A DNA stretch of 64,000 bases from NCBI GenBank assembly GCA_002869855.2, contig NEWQ02000013.1, forward strand, positions 1-64,000, given 5' to 3'. The stretch comes from Nitrospira sp. CG24D. GTDB lineage: Bacteria > Nitrospirota > Nitrospiria > Nitrospirales > Nitrospiraceae. A program made the translations under genes and the position numbers. How positions within the stretch are numbered: position 1 is the stretch's first letter; each line of letters begins with the position of its first letter. Below the pieces are notes generated by a model. The model saw only the letters and a program-made list of their open reading frames with translations, was not told where the DNA came from and made no database searches. This document shows positions 16,963-29,312 of this stretch, one piece after another.

Positions 16963-17390
16963 GCCGCAGCCTCTTTCACCTTGCATTTCCCGTTCACGAT
17001 CTGGTCGCCACCAAACAGTTCTATGTCGAAGGGCTGGGCTGCACGCTCGGGCGCGAATCGGCGAACGCCGTCACGTTGGGGTTGGCCGGGAACCAGCTGA
17101 TCGGGCATCGTGAGCCGGAGGAGGCTCCGGTGCAGCGAGGGATCTATCCGCGCCATTTTGGACTGGTCTTCCTCGAACAATCAGACTGGGAGGCAGTGGC
17201 CGAACGAGCTCGACAGCATGGCCTGTCGTTCTATCAACAGCCGCGCGTGCGATTTCCCGGCACGCGCATCGAGCATCGCACCTTCTTTCTTGAAGACCCC
17301 TCGCGGAATTTGCTCGAATTCAAACACTACACCCATGAGTCGGCGATTTTCGGTGAGCGAGATGTCACCGCCGTCGGCGATTCCGAGTAA
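16959..17390 (+). CDS. VOC (glyoxalase/dioxygenase fold) family protein
   Basis: A 143-residue protein with the paired beta-alpha-beta-beta-beta pattern of the vicinal oxygen chelate fold: FHLAFPVHDLVATKQFYVEGLGC at the start, HFGLVF in the middle and FFLEDPSRNLLEFKHY at the end. His7, His63 and Glu126 or nearby residues are placed to bind a divalent metal. This subgroup is often annotated as glyoxalase/bleomycin-resistance-like; the substrate is unknown. Its ATG overlaps the stop of the peptidase gene. Confidence 0.85.
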   Translation: MSRSLFHLAFPVHDLVATKQFYVEGLGCTLGRESANAVTLGLAGNQLIGHREPEEAPVQRGIYPRHFGLVFLEQSDWEAVAERARQHGLSFYQQPRVRFPGTRIEHRTFFLEDPSRNLLEFKHYTHESAIFGERDVTAVGDSE

Positions 17391-17424
17391 AGAAGATCTT
17401 CACCGGACCCGTCTCAGCCTCGCG

Positions 17425-18159
17425 TCAGTGCGCCGGGGAAGCGGTGGGAATTCTGTTCATGCTTTTCAGGATTCGTTGATGGCGCTTGCTAAGGAACGCC
17501 GTCTTTCGGAGTGGGTCGTAACGGCGCGGAGAAGGCAGGATGGCCGCCAGCCAGGCCGCTTCTTCTGCGGTGAGATCATGAGCTGATTTCCCGAAGTGGT
17601 GGCGCGCAGCCGCTTCAGCGCCGTACACGCCGTTTCCCCATTCTGCGACATTGAGATACAGTTCGAGAATCCGCTCCTTGGTCAGGCGGTGTTCCAGTGA
17701 CCTGGTGATCAGGGCCTCGCGGGCCTTCCGTATGAGTGAGCGCTCGGTCGACAGATACAGATTCTTCGCCAGTTGCTGCGTGATCGTACTGCCGCCCCGT
17801 TTCAGTTCTCCGGCTTCGAGGTTGTGGATTGCGGCATCCTTGATCCCTTCCCAGTCAAATCCTTCGTGAATAAAGAAAGACGCATCTTCCGCCGCGATGG
17901 CCGCATGTTGCAGATGGCGGGACATGCGGGAGAGGGGAACCCAGGTCCACTGCCGCGGGGCCGGGTATCGTTGATTGTGTGCAAGAGTCTGTCGATGTTC
18001 CATCAACGCGGTCGGGCCCGGATTGGTCTTGGCGAGGAGCGCCACATCCGGCAAGGTCAGCAGCCAGGTCAAGGCGAGCAGGCCCAGTGGAATGCCGAGG
18101 AGCAAGGCCGTCCAGAGCAGTACCCGGGCGACGGTCTGTTGTTTCTTGGCTTTGGGCAT
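17425..18159 (-). CDS. mtgA: Monofunctional peptidoglycan glycosyltransferase
   Basis: A 244-residue inner-membrane enzyme that polymerises lipid II into glycan strands. One N-terminal helix (VLLWTALLLGIPLGLLALTWL) anchors the GT51 domain. The family motifs follow in order: EDASFFIHEGFDWEGI (with the catalytic Glu), RGGSTITQQLAKNLYL, EHRLTKERILELYLNVAEWG and GVYGAEAAARHHFGK. The second catalytic Glu lies in the ELYLN motif. No transpeptidase domain is present, matching MtgA rather than a class A PBP. Confidence 0.95.
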   Translation of the reverse strand: MPKAKKQQTVARVLLWTALLLGIPLGLLALTWLLTLPDVALLAKTNPGPTALMEHRQTLAHNQRYPAPRQWTWVPLSRMSRHLQHAAIAAEDASFFIHEGFDWEGIKDAAIHNLEAGELKRGGSTITQQLAKNLYLSTERSLIRKAREALITRSLEHRLTKERILELYLNVAEWGNGVYGAEAAARHHFGKSAHDLTAEEAAWLAAILPSPRRYDPLRKTAFLSKRHQRILKSMNRIPTASPAH

Positions 18160-18239
18160 AAGAAGGGGGTGTTACTCGCCCGTCATTCTGCTACTGTGTA
18201 GAGGTTAACGTTGGTTGAGTCACGGGGTGCGTCATCACT

Positions 18240-18842
18240 ATGAAAATTCTTTCATCTGAGTTTATCAAAAGTTGCGCGTCGGCAGAACAATTTCCTCAGG
18301 GGGAGTTGCTGGAGATTGCCGTCGCGGGACGATCGAATGTCGGGAAGTCCTCGCTGATTAATTCACTGCTCAACAGGAGAGGGCTTGCCAAAGTCAGTCG
18401 AACGCCCGGGAAGACGAGGGCGGTGAACCTCTTTCAGATTGCCACCTCAGATCCGGGGTTGGCGAAGTTTTATCTGGTGGATCTTCCGGGCTATGGATTT
18501 GCGAAGGTCTCGAAGTCCATTCGCGCGGAATGGGGGCCTCTGATTGAATCCTATGTGGCAGAGCAGCCCTCATTAATCACGGTTGTCTTGTTAGTGGAAT
18601 GCCGGGTCGTCACGGAACAGGATCGCCAGACGGTGGCCTGGTTGCAATCAATCGGACGTGACCCGGTCATTGTGGCGACCAAGGTCGACAAGCTCAAGCC
18701 GAGTGAACGGGTACGAACACTTCGTCAAACCCACCGCGATCTCGGATTACCGGAAGGACAGCAGCTCATTCCCTATTCAGTGGTCACCGGGGAGGGGCGG
18801 GATCATCTCTGGGGGGTCTTACGGGATCTCGTCAAAACTTAA
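18240..18842 (+). CDS. engB: Ribosome biogenesis GTPase YsxC/EngB
   Basis: A 200-residue GTPase needed for large-subunit assembly. G1 is GRSNVGKSSLIN, G2 lies around SRTPGKTRAVN, G3 is DLPGYGFA and G4 is ATKVDK, all intact. Length is standard. It is divergent from mtgA, and its last 11 bases overlap tail-to-tail with the SurA-like gene on the other strand. Confidence 0.95.
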   Translation: MKILSSEFIKSCASAEQFPQGELLEIAVAGRSNVGKSSLINSLLNRRGLAKVSRTPGKTRAVNLFQIATSDPGLAKFYLVDLPGYGFAKVSKSIRAEWGPLIESYVAEQPSLITVVLLVECRVVTEQDRQTVAWLQSIGRDPVIVATKVDKLKPSERVRTLRQTHRDLGLPEGQQLIPYSVVTGEGRDHLWGVLRDLVKT

Positions 18843-19797
18843 TTTCGATGTAGGCCTTGTTCTTCAAGTCGACCAGCCAGGATTGAAAAACGTCTTCGCT
18901 CTTTTGCTGAAACACCAGCGACTGGATTTCGAATTTTACTTCATCAAATGGACGAAACTGTTTCGGCGTCCGCTCATCGACGCGGACGATATGATAGCCC
19001 TCGGAGGTTTCGACGATCTCGGAGATCCCGCCCGGCACCAGCGGTGCGATCGCGCGCTCAATGGCGGGCAGAAGTTCTCCCTGCCTGACCAGCCCGAGCC
19101 GGCCGCCGCGCGATGCGTTCGGCCCATCTGAATAGCGCAAGGCGGCATCCTCAAACTTTTCCCCCCGCTTCAATTCCGTCATCACGATCCGGGCTTTTTC
19201 CAACGCTTCCGCGGTCCCGTCGGCCGAGCGGGGCTGAATCAAGATCTGACTCAGCGTGTATTCCTCCGGAAGCGCGAAGCGCGTCTGGTGCTCCTTGTAA
19301 TACCGTTTCATTTCCGCGTCCCCGACCATGACGCCGCTCCGCACTTCCCGGTCGACGACTTTGAGAAGAGTGAGCTGATCGCGTACGTTTCTCAGGCTGA
19401 GCGGGTCCTTCTCATTGACCTTCTCGCCCTGTTGCTTCATCTGCTGGATGGCTTGCTTCACTTCCTGATCCGAGACATCCACGCTTTTGGCTTTGGCTTC
19501 TTGCAGTTGCAGTCGTCGCTCGATCATTTTCGTCAGCGCCATGTATTCGGCTGTTCTCAGTCGCTGGCCCAATTCCTCGCCGCGATATTGCTGGCGAATT
19601 CGTTCTTGTTCGGGGGCCAGCTCGTGTCTGACGTCGGATTGCATGATGAGGTCGGTATTCACCACCGCCACAATTCGATCCTCCAGCTGAGTGGCAGAGA
19701 AGGCCGAAGGGGCTGGTCTGAACCAGAGCAGAGAGATCAGCAGTCCGAACGCGACAGAGACGATTGTGCGGGAAACCGGATTGAGATGCACGGGCAC
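18832..19797 (-). CDS. SurA-like periplasmic peptidyl-prolyl isomerase
   Basis: A 321-residue exported chaperone. A signal peptide (IVSVAFGLLISLLWFRPAPSAFSA) is followed by the SurA N-domain (DRIVAVVNTDLIMQSDV ... QLQEAKAKSVDVSDQEVKQAIQQ) and a parvulin domain (about residues 190-290: YTLSQILIQP, AALRYSDGPNASRGGRLGLVRQGELLPAIERAI, GYHIVRVDER). It folds outer-membrane proteins. The GTG at 19797 (or 19791) sits four to ten bases after AGGAG and begins just before the signal peptide; an upstream extension of 53 codons would overlap the preceding gene and lacks signal-peptide logic. Confidence 0.85.
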   Translation of the reverse strand: MPVHLNPVSRTIVSVAFGLLISLLWFRPAPSAFSATQLEDRIVAVVNTDLIMQSDVRHELAPEQERIRQQYRGEELGQRLRTAEYMALTKMIERRLQLQEAKAKSVDVSDQEVKQAIQQMKQQGEKVNEKDPLSLRNVRDQLTLLKVVDREVRSGVMVGDAEMKRYYKEHQTRFALPEEYTLSQILIQPRSADGTAEALEKARIVMTELKRGEKFEDAALRYSDGPNASRGGRLGLVRQGELLPAIERAIAPLVPGGISEIVETSEGYHIVRVDERTPKQFRPFDEVKFEIQSLVFQQKSEDVFQSWLVDLKNKAYIEIKF

Positions 19798-19876
19798 GAT
19801 GCTCCTGGTGAGTGCGGGGCAGACCAGCGGATTGTACACGAAATGAAGGGGTCTTGAGGAGAAGGACGCGTGAGCC

Positions 19877-20746
19877 CTACGGTTTTCCGGTGTCTTCGGT
19901 AATGTAGCGTGACGCATCCGCCAGGCGGACCGTTGCCTTGGTTCGGATATCCGCAATTACTTCTTCGAACTGTTTTCGGCGTTTGTCCGCCAGCAACTCT
20001 TGACGCAGCCGCTCCCGGGTGGCGAGATCCGCCTGGATGGTCTCTTTTTCCAGCGGACTGACCTTGACGAGGTAGTAGCCCGCGTCGGTCTTGATGGGTT
20101 CACTGATCACGCCGTGCCTGAGGGTCTGGACGATGGCATCGACGTCGGGATTGAGGAGGCCTTTCCGATAGGGGCCGAGGTCGCCGCCTTTGGATTTGGT
20201 CTTATCATCGATGGAATACCGCTGGGCGAACTTGGCGAAATCGCCGCCGGCATCGATCTGCTTCTTCAAATCCTTGGCCGCCGGATAATTATTCAGCAAC
20301 ATCTGCGAGACTTGGACTTTGAGCGGAGCCAGCAGCTGGTGGGCGTGCTTTTCGTAGTAGGCATCCAACTCGGCCTGGGAGAGCTCGACTTTTGCCCGGA
20401 GACGATCTTTCAGGAGTTCGTCCAGGACAAGCTGTTCTTTGTAGCGTTGTGCGCGATCACGAATCGCGTCGCTCTGATCCAGCCCCTGGCGACGGGCCTC
20501 CTGCATCAGCAGTTCGCGGGTGATTAATTCATCAAGAAACCGTCGCTTGCCGCCTTCTTTGTCATACTTGACCCGGGTAGCCTCGGAGAGCTCGTTCCAA
20601 CGGACATCGAACTCATATTGGGTGATGGCACGCCCGTTGACGAGCGCCAGGACCGGCTCTTCCTGCGGTGGCGTGCAGCCGGGCATGACCCACAGGGAAG
20701 CGGACAGCAGGGCGGCAAGGGCGAGTGCAGAGCGAAAGTTGCGCAT
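19877..20746 (-). CDS. Parvulin-type peptidyl-prolyl isomerase lipoprotein
   Basis: A 289-residue protein with a lipoprotein signal peptide ending VMPGC (Cys at about residue 24). Residues 30-150 form the SurA/PpiC-type helical N-domain (ALVNGRAITQYEFDVRWNEL, LDELITRELLMQEARRQGLD) and residues 160-255 the parvulin domain (KVQVSQMLLNNYPAAKDLKKQI, FAKFAQRYSIDDKTKSKGGDLGPYRKG). It is a second folding factor placed between mfd and the SurA-like gene, in the same direction. The ATG at 20746 gives the signal peptide and clears the mfd stop by 43 bases. Confidence 0.87.
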   Translation of the reverse strand: MRNFRSALALAALLSASLWVMPGCTPPQEEPVLALVNGRAITQYEFDVRWNELSEATRVKYDKEGGKRRFLDELITRELLMQEARRQGLDQSDAIRDRAQRYKEQLVLDELLKDRLRAKVELSQAELDAYYEKHAHQLLAPLKVQVSQMLLNNYPAAKDLKKQIDAGGDFAKFAQRYSIDDKTKSKGGDLGPYRKGLLNPDVDAIVQTLRHGVISEPIKTDAGYYLVKVSPLEKETIQADLATRERLRQELLADKRRKQFEEVIADIRTKATVRLADASRYITEDTGKP

Positions 20747-20789
20747 GAGCGATGTTCTATTTCCAGTCAGTACGAGAGCGCGGCGTGGT

Positions 20790-24263
<3,474 letters not shown>

Positions 24264-24266
24264 GGA

Positions 24267-24749
24267 TTACGCTGAGGCCGAGCGAATACGGTGAATCAAT
24301 GCCGTTGTGGAGAAACCGGGGACCAGGGGAATGGTTTGCACCCTGCCCCCGCGCGCTTCCACAACGTCCCGACCGATAATGCGATCCAGGGACCAATCCC
24401 CGCCTTTGACCAGGACGTCAGGCTGCACGGCCGTGATGAGCGCCTTGGGATCGGATTCGGAGAATACCACGACAAAATCAACGCATCCCAACGCGGCCAG
24501 CACTTCCGCCCGTTGCGCCTCCGGCACAATCGGCCGGTCCGGGGCTTTGTCTAAGCTACGGACAGACTGGTCACTATTGACCCCCACCACCAGGAGATCG
24601 CCCAGGGCCTTAGCAGCCTGTAAATAGCGGGTATGGCCGACATGCATGAGATCGAAACAGCCGTTCGTGAAGACGATACGGGAACTCCCTGCTCGCAGGG
24701 GCTGAAGCAGCTCAACCAGTTGTTCTTTGGTCACAATCTTGTTCGGCAT
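24267..24749 (-). CDS. rfaE2: D-glycero-beta-D-manno-heptose 1-phosphate adenylyltransferase
   Basis: A 160-residue cytoplasmic nucleotidyltransferase of LPS heptose synthesis; it makes ADP-heptose from heptose-1-phosphate and ATP. The signature TNGCFDLMHVGHTRYL with the HxGH motif and VGVNSDQSVRSLDK, RAEVLAALGCVDFVV and DVLVKGGDW are those of the HldE C-terminal domain, here encoded alone. gmhA lies 9 kb away in the same window, consistent with a full heptose route. It heads a minus-strand run rfaE2-mfd-PpiC-SurA. Confidence 0.93.
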   Translation of the reverse strand: MPNKIVTKEQLVELLQPLRAGSSRIVFTNGCFDLMHVGHTRYLQAAKALGDLLVVGVNSDQSVRSLDKAPDRPIVPEAQRAEVLAALGCVDFVVVFSESDPKALITAVQPDVLVKGGDWSLDRIIGRDVVEARGGRVQTIPLVPGFSTTALIHRIRSASA

Positions 24750-24881
24750 GGGGTCCCATCATACCTGTCGCGTCAGCCGATGGGAAGCCGGACTATCGGG
24801 CGCATGGATTTTCCACAGGATTCCTTAAGTTCGTGAAAGAACGACCCGATACAGACGCTAACCAGGAGCAGGGGGAGGTCT

Positions 24882-27800
24882 GTGCAGAGTAGGCCGCCCC
24901 CCCCCAGATATGCGCGACAGTTTGGACACGTGAAGAGGATATCAAGAGGCGCGGGATTGGGAGTGATCGATCACACCACATCGTCCGGCACCGGACCCCA
25001 AACGTTTACGCATCGGCACCAGTTCGCGCTGATCGGACTCATTACGTTCGTAACGCTGATCTCGGCCATGGTGGGGGGCCTGTGGTTGGAGCGGAGAACG
25101 GTGGCCACGTCCGGGGAAATGGTGTCCATCATGGCGGCAGAAGTAGCCGCGAAACTCGATTTGCTCTTGAACGAACGGGTCGGCGACGTCCAGTTCCTCG
25201 CAAACTCCCTGGCCATGAACGGGGGGACATCCACGGCACGAACCCATATCCTCTCCACCTTTCACCAGGCCTACCCCCTGTATCTCTGGATCGGCATTGT
25301 CGATCAGGCGGGCCGGATCACGGAAGCCACCATTCCTCAAGCCCGCAGGCTTGATGTCCGGACGACCGGTTGGTTCCAGGCTGTCCAGCAAGGTTCAGGT
25401 GGCCTCTACATTGGCGACATCGCGGTCGATGAGGCAGATCGCGGTGCGCAGGTCGTCTCCTTCACGGCTCCGATCGTGGATTATCGGGTTGACGTGGCTC
25501 GCCGGTCGTTTCGCGGGGTGGTGACGACCCGGGTGAGCGCCAAGCAGCTGGAGCACCGGGTGACCGATGCGATTCGTTTGTTCCAACAGCAGACGTCGTT
25601 CTTTCACACGGTCGAATTCAAGGTGCTGCGGGAAGACGGGGCGGTGTTCATTGACTCGGATCCGGTACGCAAGGGGCAATTGAATCTCGCGCAAGGGAAT
25701 CTGCCCTCGGTTCACCTTGCAGCCTCGGGAGCGTCCGGCTTCGTCGAAGAACGGCATTTCGTCCGTCAGGTGCCGGTCTTAACGGGCTATGCCCGCACAC
25801 AGGGATCTGGGAGGCTGGGGGGGCCCAAATGGACGGTCCTGTTACGGGTGGACCGGTCGGAGGTGGCTGAACCGATCTATCGCTTTTTCTGGACCGTCGT
25901 GGCCGCCAGCCTTGTGATTGTCGGGCCTCTCATCGGGTTGCTGATCAATGCGACTCGCCGTACCCAGTTGGAGTGGAAGGATACGCTGGAGGAGCGGAGG
26001 CATGCGCGAGCGAATGAGCGCAGGTTGCAGACCATCCTCGAAGTGGAGCCGGAGGGGGTGCTGGTGACCGACGCCGGCCGTCGCGTCCTCCAGATCAATC
26101 CTGCCGGGTGCGCGCTCTTCGATGCCGGATTTCCGGAGGAGATTCTGGGCCGGGACATCGGCCACTGGGTGCACGAAGACGATCGTCAGGTCTACGAGGA
26201 TGCTCATGCTGCGGCGCTGCAAGGGCGGAGCGTCTTAAGCAGCGGACGGTTACAGGCACTTTCCGGGCAGTCGCGCTGGTTTGAGATGACGTCGGTGTTG
26301 TTGCCGGGAGAGCCCGGCATCCAGCCGTCAGTGTTAAGTGTGACGCGGGACATTACGGATCAGAAACATGCGCAGCGCCGCCAGGCCCTCCAGCATGTCG
26401 TGGCGAAAGTTCTCGCCGAAGCCTCGACGGTTGAGCAGGCGATTCCTGAACTGTTGCGAGTCATTGGATCGAGTCTGGAATGGCAGGTCGGCATCTTTTG
26501 GCGGGTCCAGGAGAAGACCCGAATCCTCCGCTGTATGAACACGTGGGGCGCCCATCCGTATCCGGTGGAAGAATTCTTGGAAGTCAGTCGCCGCGAGACC
26601 TTTTCATCCGGTGTGGGATTTCCCGGTCGCTGTTGGGCGCGGGGCGAGCCGTTATGGGACCCGGATGTCATGCGGGATCATGAATTCGTGAGATCCACCG
26701 CGGCGGCGCAGAGCGGGCTGCATGCCGGCTGCGTGTTTCCCGTATGGCTGCGGGCGAGCGTGTTCGGCATCATGGAGTTCTTCAGCCGGGACATCCATCC
26801 TCGTGACCCGGATCTCTTGCGAACGCTCGCGACGATCGGGAGCCAGATCGGGCTCTTCCTGGAACGGGCGGAGGTTGAAGCCGCGCTGCGAGAAAATGAG
26901 AGCCGGACGCGCCTCATCATCGATACGGCTCTGGATGCGATCGTCACGATGGATCCGGACGGGATGATCACTGAGTGGAACGCGCAAGCGGAGTTGCTTT
27001 TCGGATGGCAGGCTCACGAAGCGATCGGCAAAGATCTCGCCGACACCATCATTCCAGCCGACCAGCGAGCCGCGCATCGGACCGGGCTTGCGCGGTATCT
27101 GAAGACTGGCCAGGTGAGCATTCTCGGGAAGCTGGTGGAGGTTCAGGCCTGCCATCGTGACGGACGGGTATTCCCGGCTGAGGTCTCCATTGCGCATCTG
27201 CGTTTGAATGACACGGTGGTGTTCAGCGCGTTCATTCGGGATATCTCCCGGCGCAAGGAATCGGAGCAAGCCCTGTCGTCCTATGCGCAGCAGTTGGAGC
27301 GCAGTAATCACGATCTCGACGAAGCGCTGGGACAGGCGCGCGCCGCCACCGAGGCCAAGTCCTCGTTTCTGGCCACGATGAGTCACGAAATTCGGACGCC
27401 GATGAATGGCGTCATCGGTATGACGGGACTGCTGCTGGATACGGATTTGACTTCCGAGCAGCAGGAATACGCCGAGACGGTCCGCAACTGCGGCGACCAT
27501 CTCCTCACGATCATTAACGATATTCTGGACTTCTCTAAGATCGAAGCAGGGAAGCTGAATCTCGAGATCATCGAATTCGACCTGCGTCATGCCGTCGAAG
27601 ATTCGTTGGATCTGTTTGCGGAACGGGCCTCATCCAAACAGTTGAATCTGGCCTGCCTGTTTCACGCCGACGTGCCCACGGCGTTGCGCGGCGATCCCGG
27701 GCGTATCCGGCAAGTGGTGACTAATCTGGTGGGCAACGCGATCAAGTTTACGGATCGTGGGGATGTCGTGGTTCAGGTGCGACTGATGGCTCAGGAGGAC

Positions 27801-29312
27801 GGAGCGGCGGTGATACGGTTCGATGTGAGGGACAGCGGCATTGGCATCTCAGAGGAGCAGCAGGCCCGGCTGTTCCAAGCCTTTAGTCAGGCCGATGGTT
27901 CGACGACGCGGAAGTACGGCGGTACTGGGCTGGGGCTGGCGATCTGTCGGCGGCTGATTGAGATGATGGGGGGCGAGATTGGCGTCACCAGTCAGCCCGG
28001 AGCGGGGAGCTGCTTTTGGTTCACGGCTCGTTTTGAACAGGTCCCGGTGCAACCAAGTCTGTCGACCGGTGAAGAGACGGCGTTGCAAGGAGTTCGGGTA
28101 TTGATCGTGGACGACAAGCCGATCAACTGCCGCATCTTGGAATCGCTGGTGAAGAAGTGGGGCATGAGGGCGACGGTGTTGGGCGGGAGCGCGGCGGTCC
28201 TCGATCACCTCTATGAAGAGGCCAGCCGGGGGGACAGGTATGAGCTGGCGATCCTTGATTTCGACATGGCCACTCTTGATGGATTGCAACTGGCGCAGGC
28301 GATCATCACTGCGGTATCGCTTCAGCCACCGCAGATTGTCTTGCTGACGTCAGTGGGCCGCCGCGGCGATGCGAAGCTTGCGCAAGCGATGGGCGTCTCC
28401 GCCTATTTGACCAAGCCGGTTCGAGAAAGTCAGTTGTCCCGCTGCCTCAGCACGGTGCTCGATCAGCGTCGAATGTCGGATGCCGGACAGATGGTGCGCA
28501 GAGAGCAGGAGTTGATCACGCGGCATCGGCTGGCAGAAGCAACCGTTTCAACCGGAATGAAAATTCTGCTCGCCGAAGACAACATCATTAATCAAAAAGT
28601 TGCGGTCCGGATGTTCGAGCGACTGGGGCATCGTGTGGATGTCGTGGCCAACGGTCTTGAGGCTGTTGAGGCTCTCTCGCGTATTGCGTATGACCTGGTG
28701 TTCATGGATTGCCAGATGCCGGAAATGGACGGCTTCGAAGCGACAGCGGACATTCGTCGGCGCGAGACCGGGGCTCGGCATACCATCGTCATTGCCATGA
28801 CCGCGAACGCCATGCAAGGCGATCGGGAGCGATGCCTGCAGGCGGGGATGGATGACTATGTGACCAAACCGATCACGACCGAATCGTTGGCGGCGGTGTT
28901 TGAGCGCTGGCGGCGGCCGGCTATTCCGGTCCGTGCCCCGGAGGCGTCGACGCATGAGGGCTCCTCGATTGATCCGCTGGTGTTCGACGGGCTCCGCGTC
29001 TTGAGCGATGAGGATGACCCGGGATTCTTGACCAGGCTGATCCGTGACTTCCTGGTCGACACCCCGGCCAAACTGGCCCTGCTGGGGACGGCCTGTCGCA
29101 AGGGAAGAGCTGAGGACGTGCAGCGTATCGCCCATAGTTTGAAGGGCAGTGCGTCGAATCTGGGCGCGTTGGGCATGGCAAGGATTTGTGACCAGGTCGT
29201 TCTGATCGCGCGCGATGAACTGGAGACGGTTCCCGCCCTCTTGGCCGAACTGGAGCTTGAGTTCCAGCGAGTCCGGGGAGAGTTGGAACAGGATCTCAAG
29301 GAGGCGGCCTGA
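24882..29312 (+). CDS. Hybrid sensor histidine kinase, BarA-like, with Cache, PAS, GAF, two receivers and HPt
   Basis: A 1476-residue inner-membrane signalling protein. Order: TM1 (about residues 45-70), a double-Cache-type periplasmic sensor (about 75-320), TM2 (about 330-355), PAS (380-490), GAF (510-670), PAS (680-800), a coiled coil, HisKA with the phospho-acceptor His835 in SHEIRTPMNGVIG, an HATPase domain (NLVGNAIKFT, DSGIGI, GGTGLGL), a first receiver with Asp1126, a second with Asp1276 (FMDCQMPEMDG), and an HPt with His1418 (IAHSLKGSASNLG). All phosphorelay residues are present. The GTG at 24882 follows GGGGGAGG, but a start nearer TM1 is possible. Its stop overlaps the next sensor gene by one base. 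Confidence 0.92.
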   Translation: MQSRPPPPRYARQFGHVKRISRGAGLGVIDHTTSSGTGPQTFTHRHQFALIGLITFVTLISAMVGGLWLERRTVATSGEMVSIMAAEVAAKLDLLLNERVGDVQFLANSLAMNGGTSTARTHILSTFHQAYPLYLWIGIVDQAGRITEATIPQARRLDVRTTGWFQAVQQGSGGLYIGDIAVDEADRGAQVVSFTAPIVDYRVDVARRSFRGVVTTRVSAKQLEHRVTDAIRLFQQQTSFFHTVEFKVLREDGAVFIDSDPVRKGQLNLAQGNLPSVHLAASGASGFVEERHFVRQVPVLTGYARTQGSGRLGGPKWTVLLRVDRSEVAEPIYRFFWTVVAASLVIVGPLIGLLINATRRTQLEWKDTLEERRHARANERRLQTILEVEPEGVLVTDAGRRVLQINPAGCALFDAGFPEEILGRDIGHWVHEDDRQVYEDAHAAALQGRSVLSSGRLQALSGQSRWFEMTSVLLPGEPGIQPSVLSVTRDITDQKHAQRRQALQHVVAKVLAEASTVEQAIPELLRVIGSSLEWQVGIFWRVQEKTRILRCMNTWGAHPYPVEEFLEVSRRETFSSGVGFPGRCWARGEPLWDPDVMRDHEFVRSTAAAQSGLHAGCVFPVWLRASVFGIMEFFSRDIHPRDPDLLRTLATIGSQIGLFLERAEVEAALRENESRTRLIIDTALDAIVTMDPDGMITEWNAQAELLFGWQAHEAIGKDLADTIIPADQRAAHRTGLARYLKTGQVSILGKLVEVQACHRDGRVFPAEVSIAHLRLNDTVVFSAFIRDISRRKESEQALSSYAQQLERSNHDLDEALGQARAATEAKSSFLATMSHEIRTPMNGVIGMTGLLLDTDLTSEQQEYAETVRNCGDHLLTIINDILDFSKIEAGKLNLEIIEFDLRHAVEDSLDLFAERASSKQLNLACLFHADVPTALRGDPGRIRQVVTNLVGNAIKFTDRGDVVVQVRLMAQEDGAAVIRFDVRDSGIGISEEQQARLFQAFSQADGSTTRKYGGTGLGLAICRRLIEMMGGEIGVTSQPGAGSCFWFTARFEQVPVQPSLSTGEETALQGVRVLIVDDKPINCRILESLVKKWGMRATVLGGSAAVLDHLYEEASRGDRYELAILDFDMATLDGLQLAQAIITAVSLQPPQIVLLTSVGRRGDAKLAQAMGVSAYLTKPVRESQLSRCLSTVLDQRRMSDAGQMVRREQELITRHRLAEATVSTGMKILLAEDNIINQKVAVRMFERLGHRVDVVANGLEAVEALSRIAYDLVFMDCQMPEMDGFEATADIRRRETGARHTIVIAMTANAMQGDRERCLQAGMDDYVTKPITTESLAAVFERWRRPAIPVRAPEASTHEGSSIDPLVFDGLRVLSDEDDPGFLTRLIRDFLVDTPAKLALLGTACRKGRAEDVQRIAHSLKGSASNLGALGMARICDQVVLIARDELETVPALLAELELEFQRVRGELEQDLKEAA

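Noticed and set aside
19798-19956. N-terminal extension of the SurA-like protein
   Set aside because: It would overlap the preceding isomerase gene, lacks a ribosome-binding site, and places the signal peptide in mid-protein.
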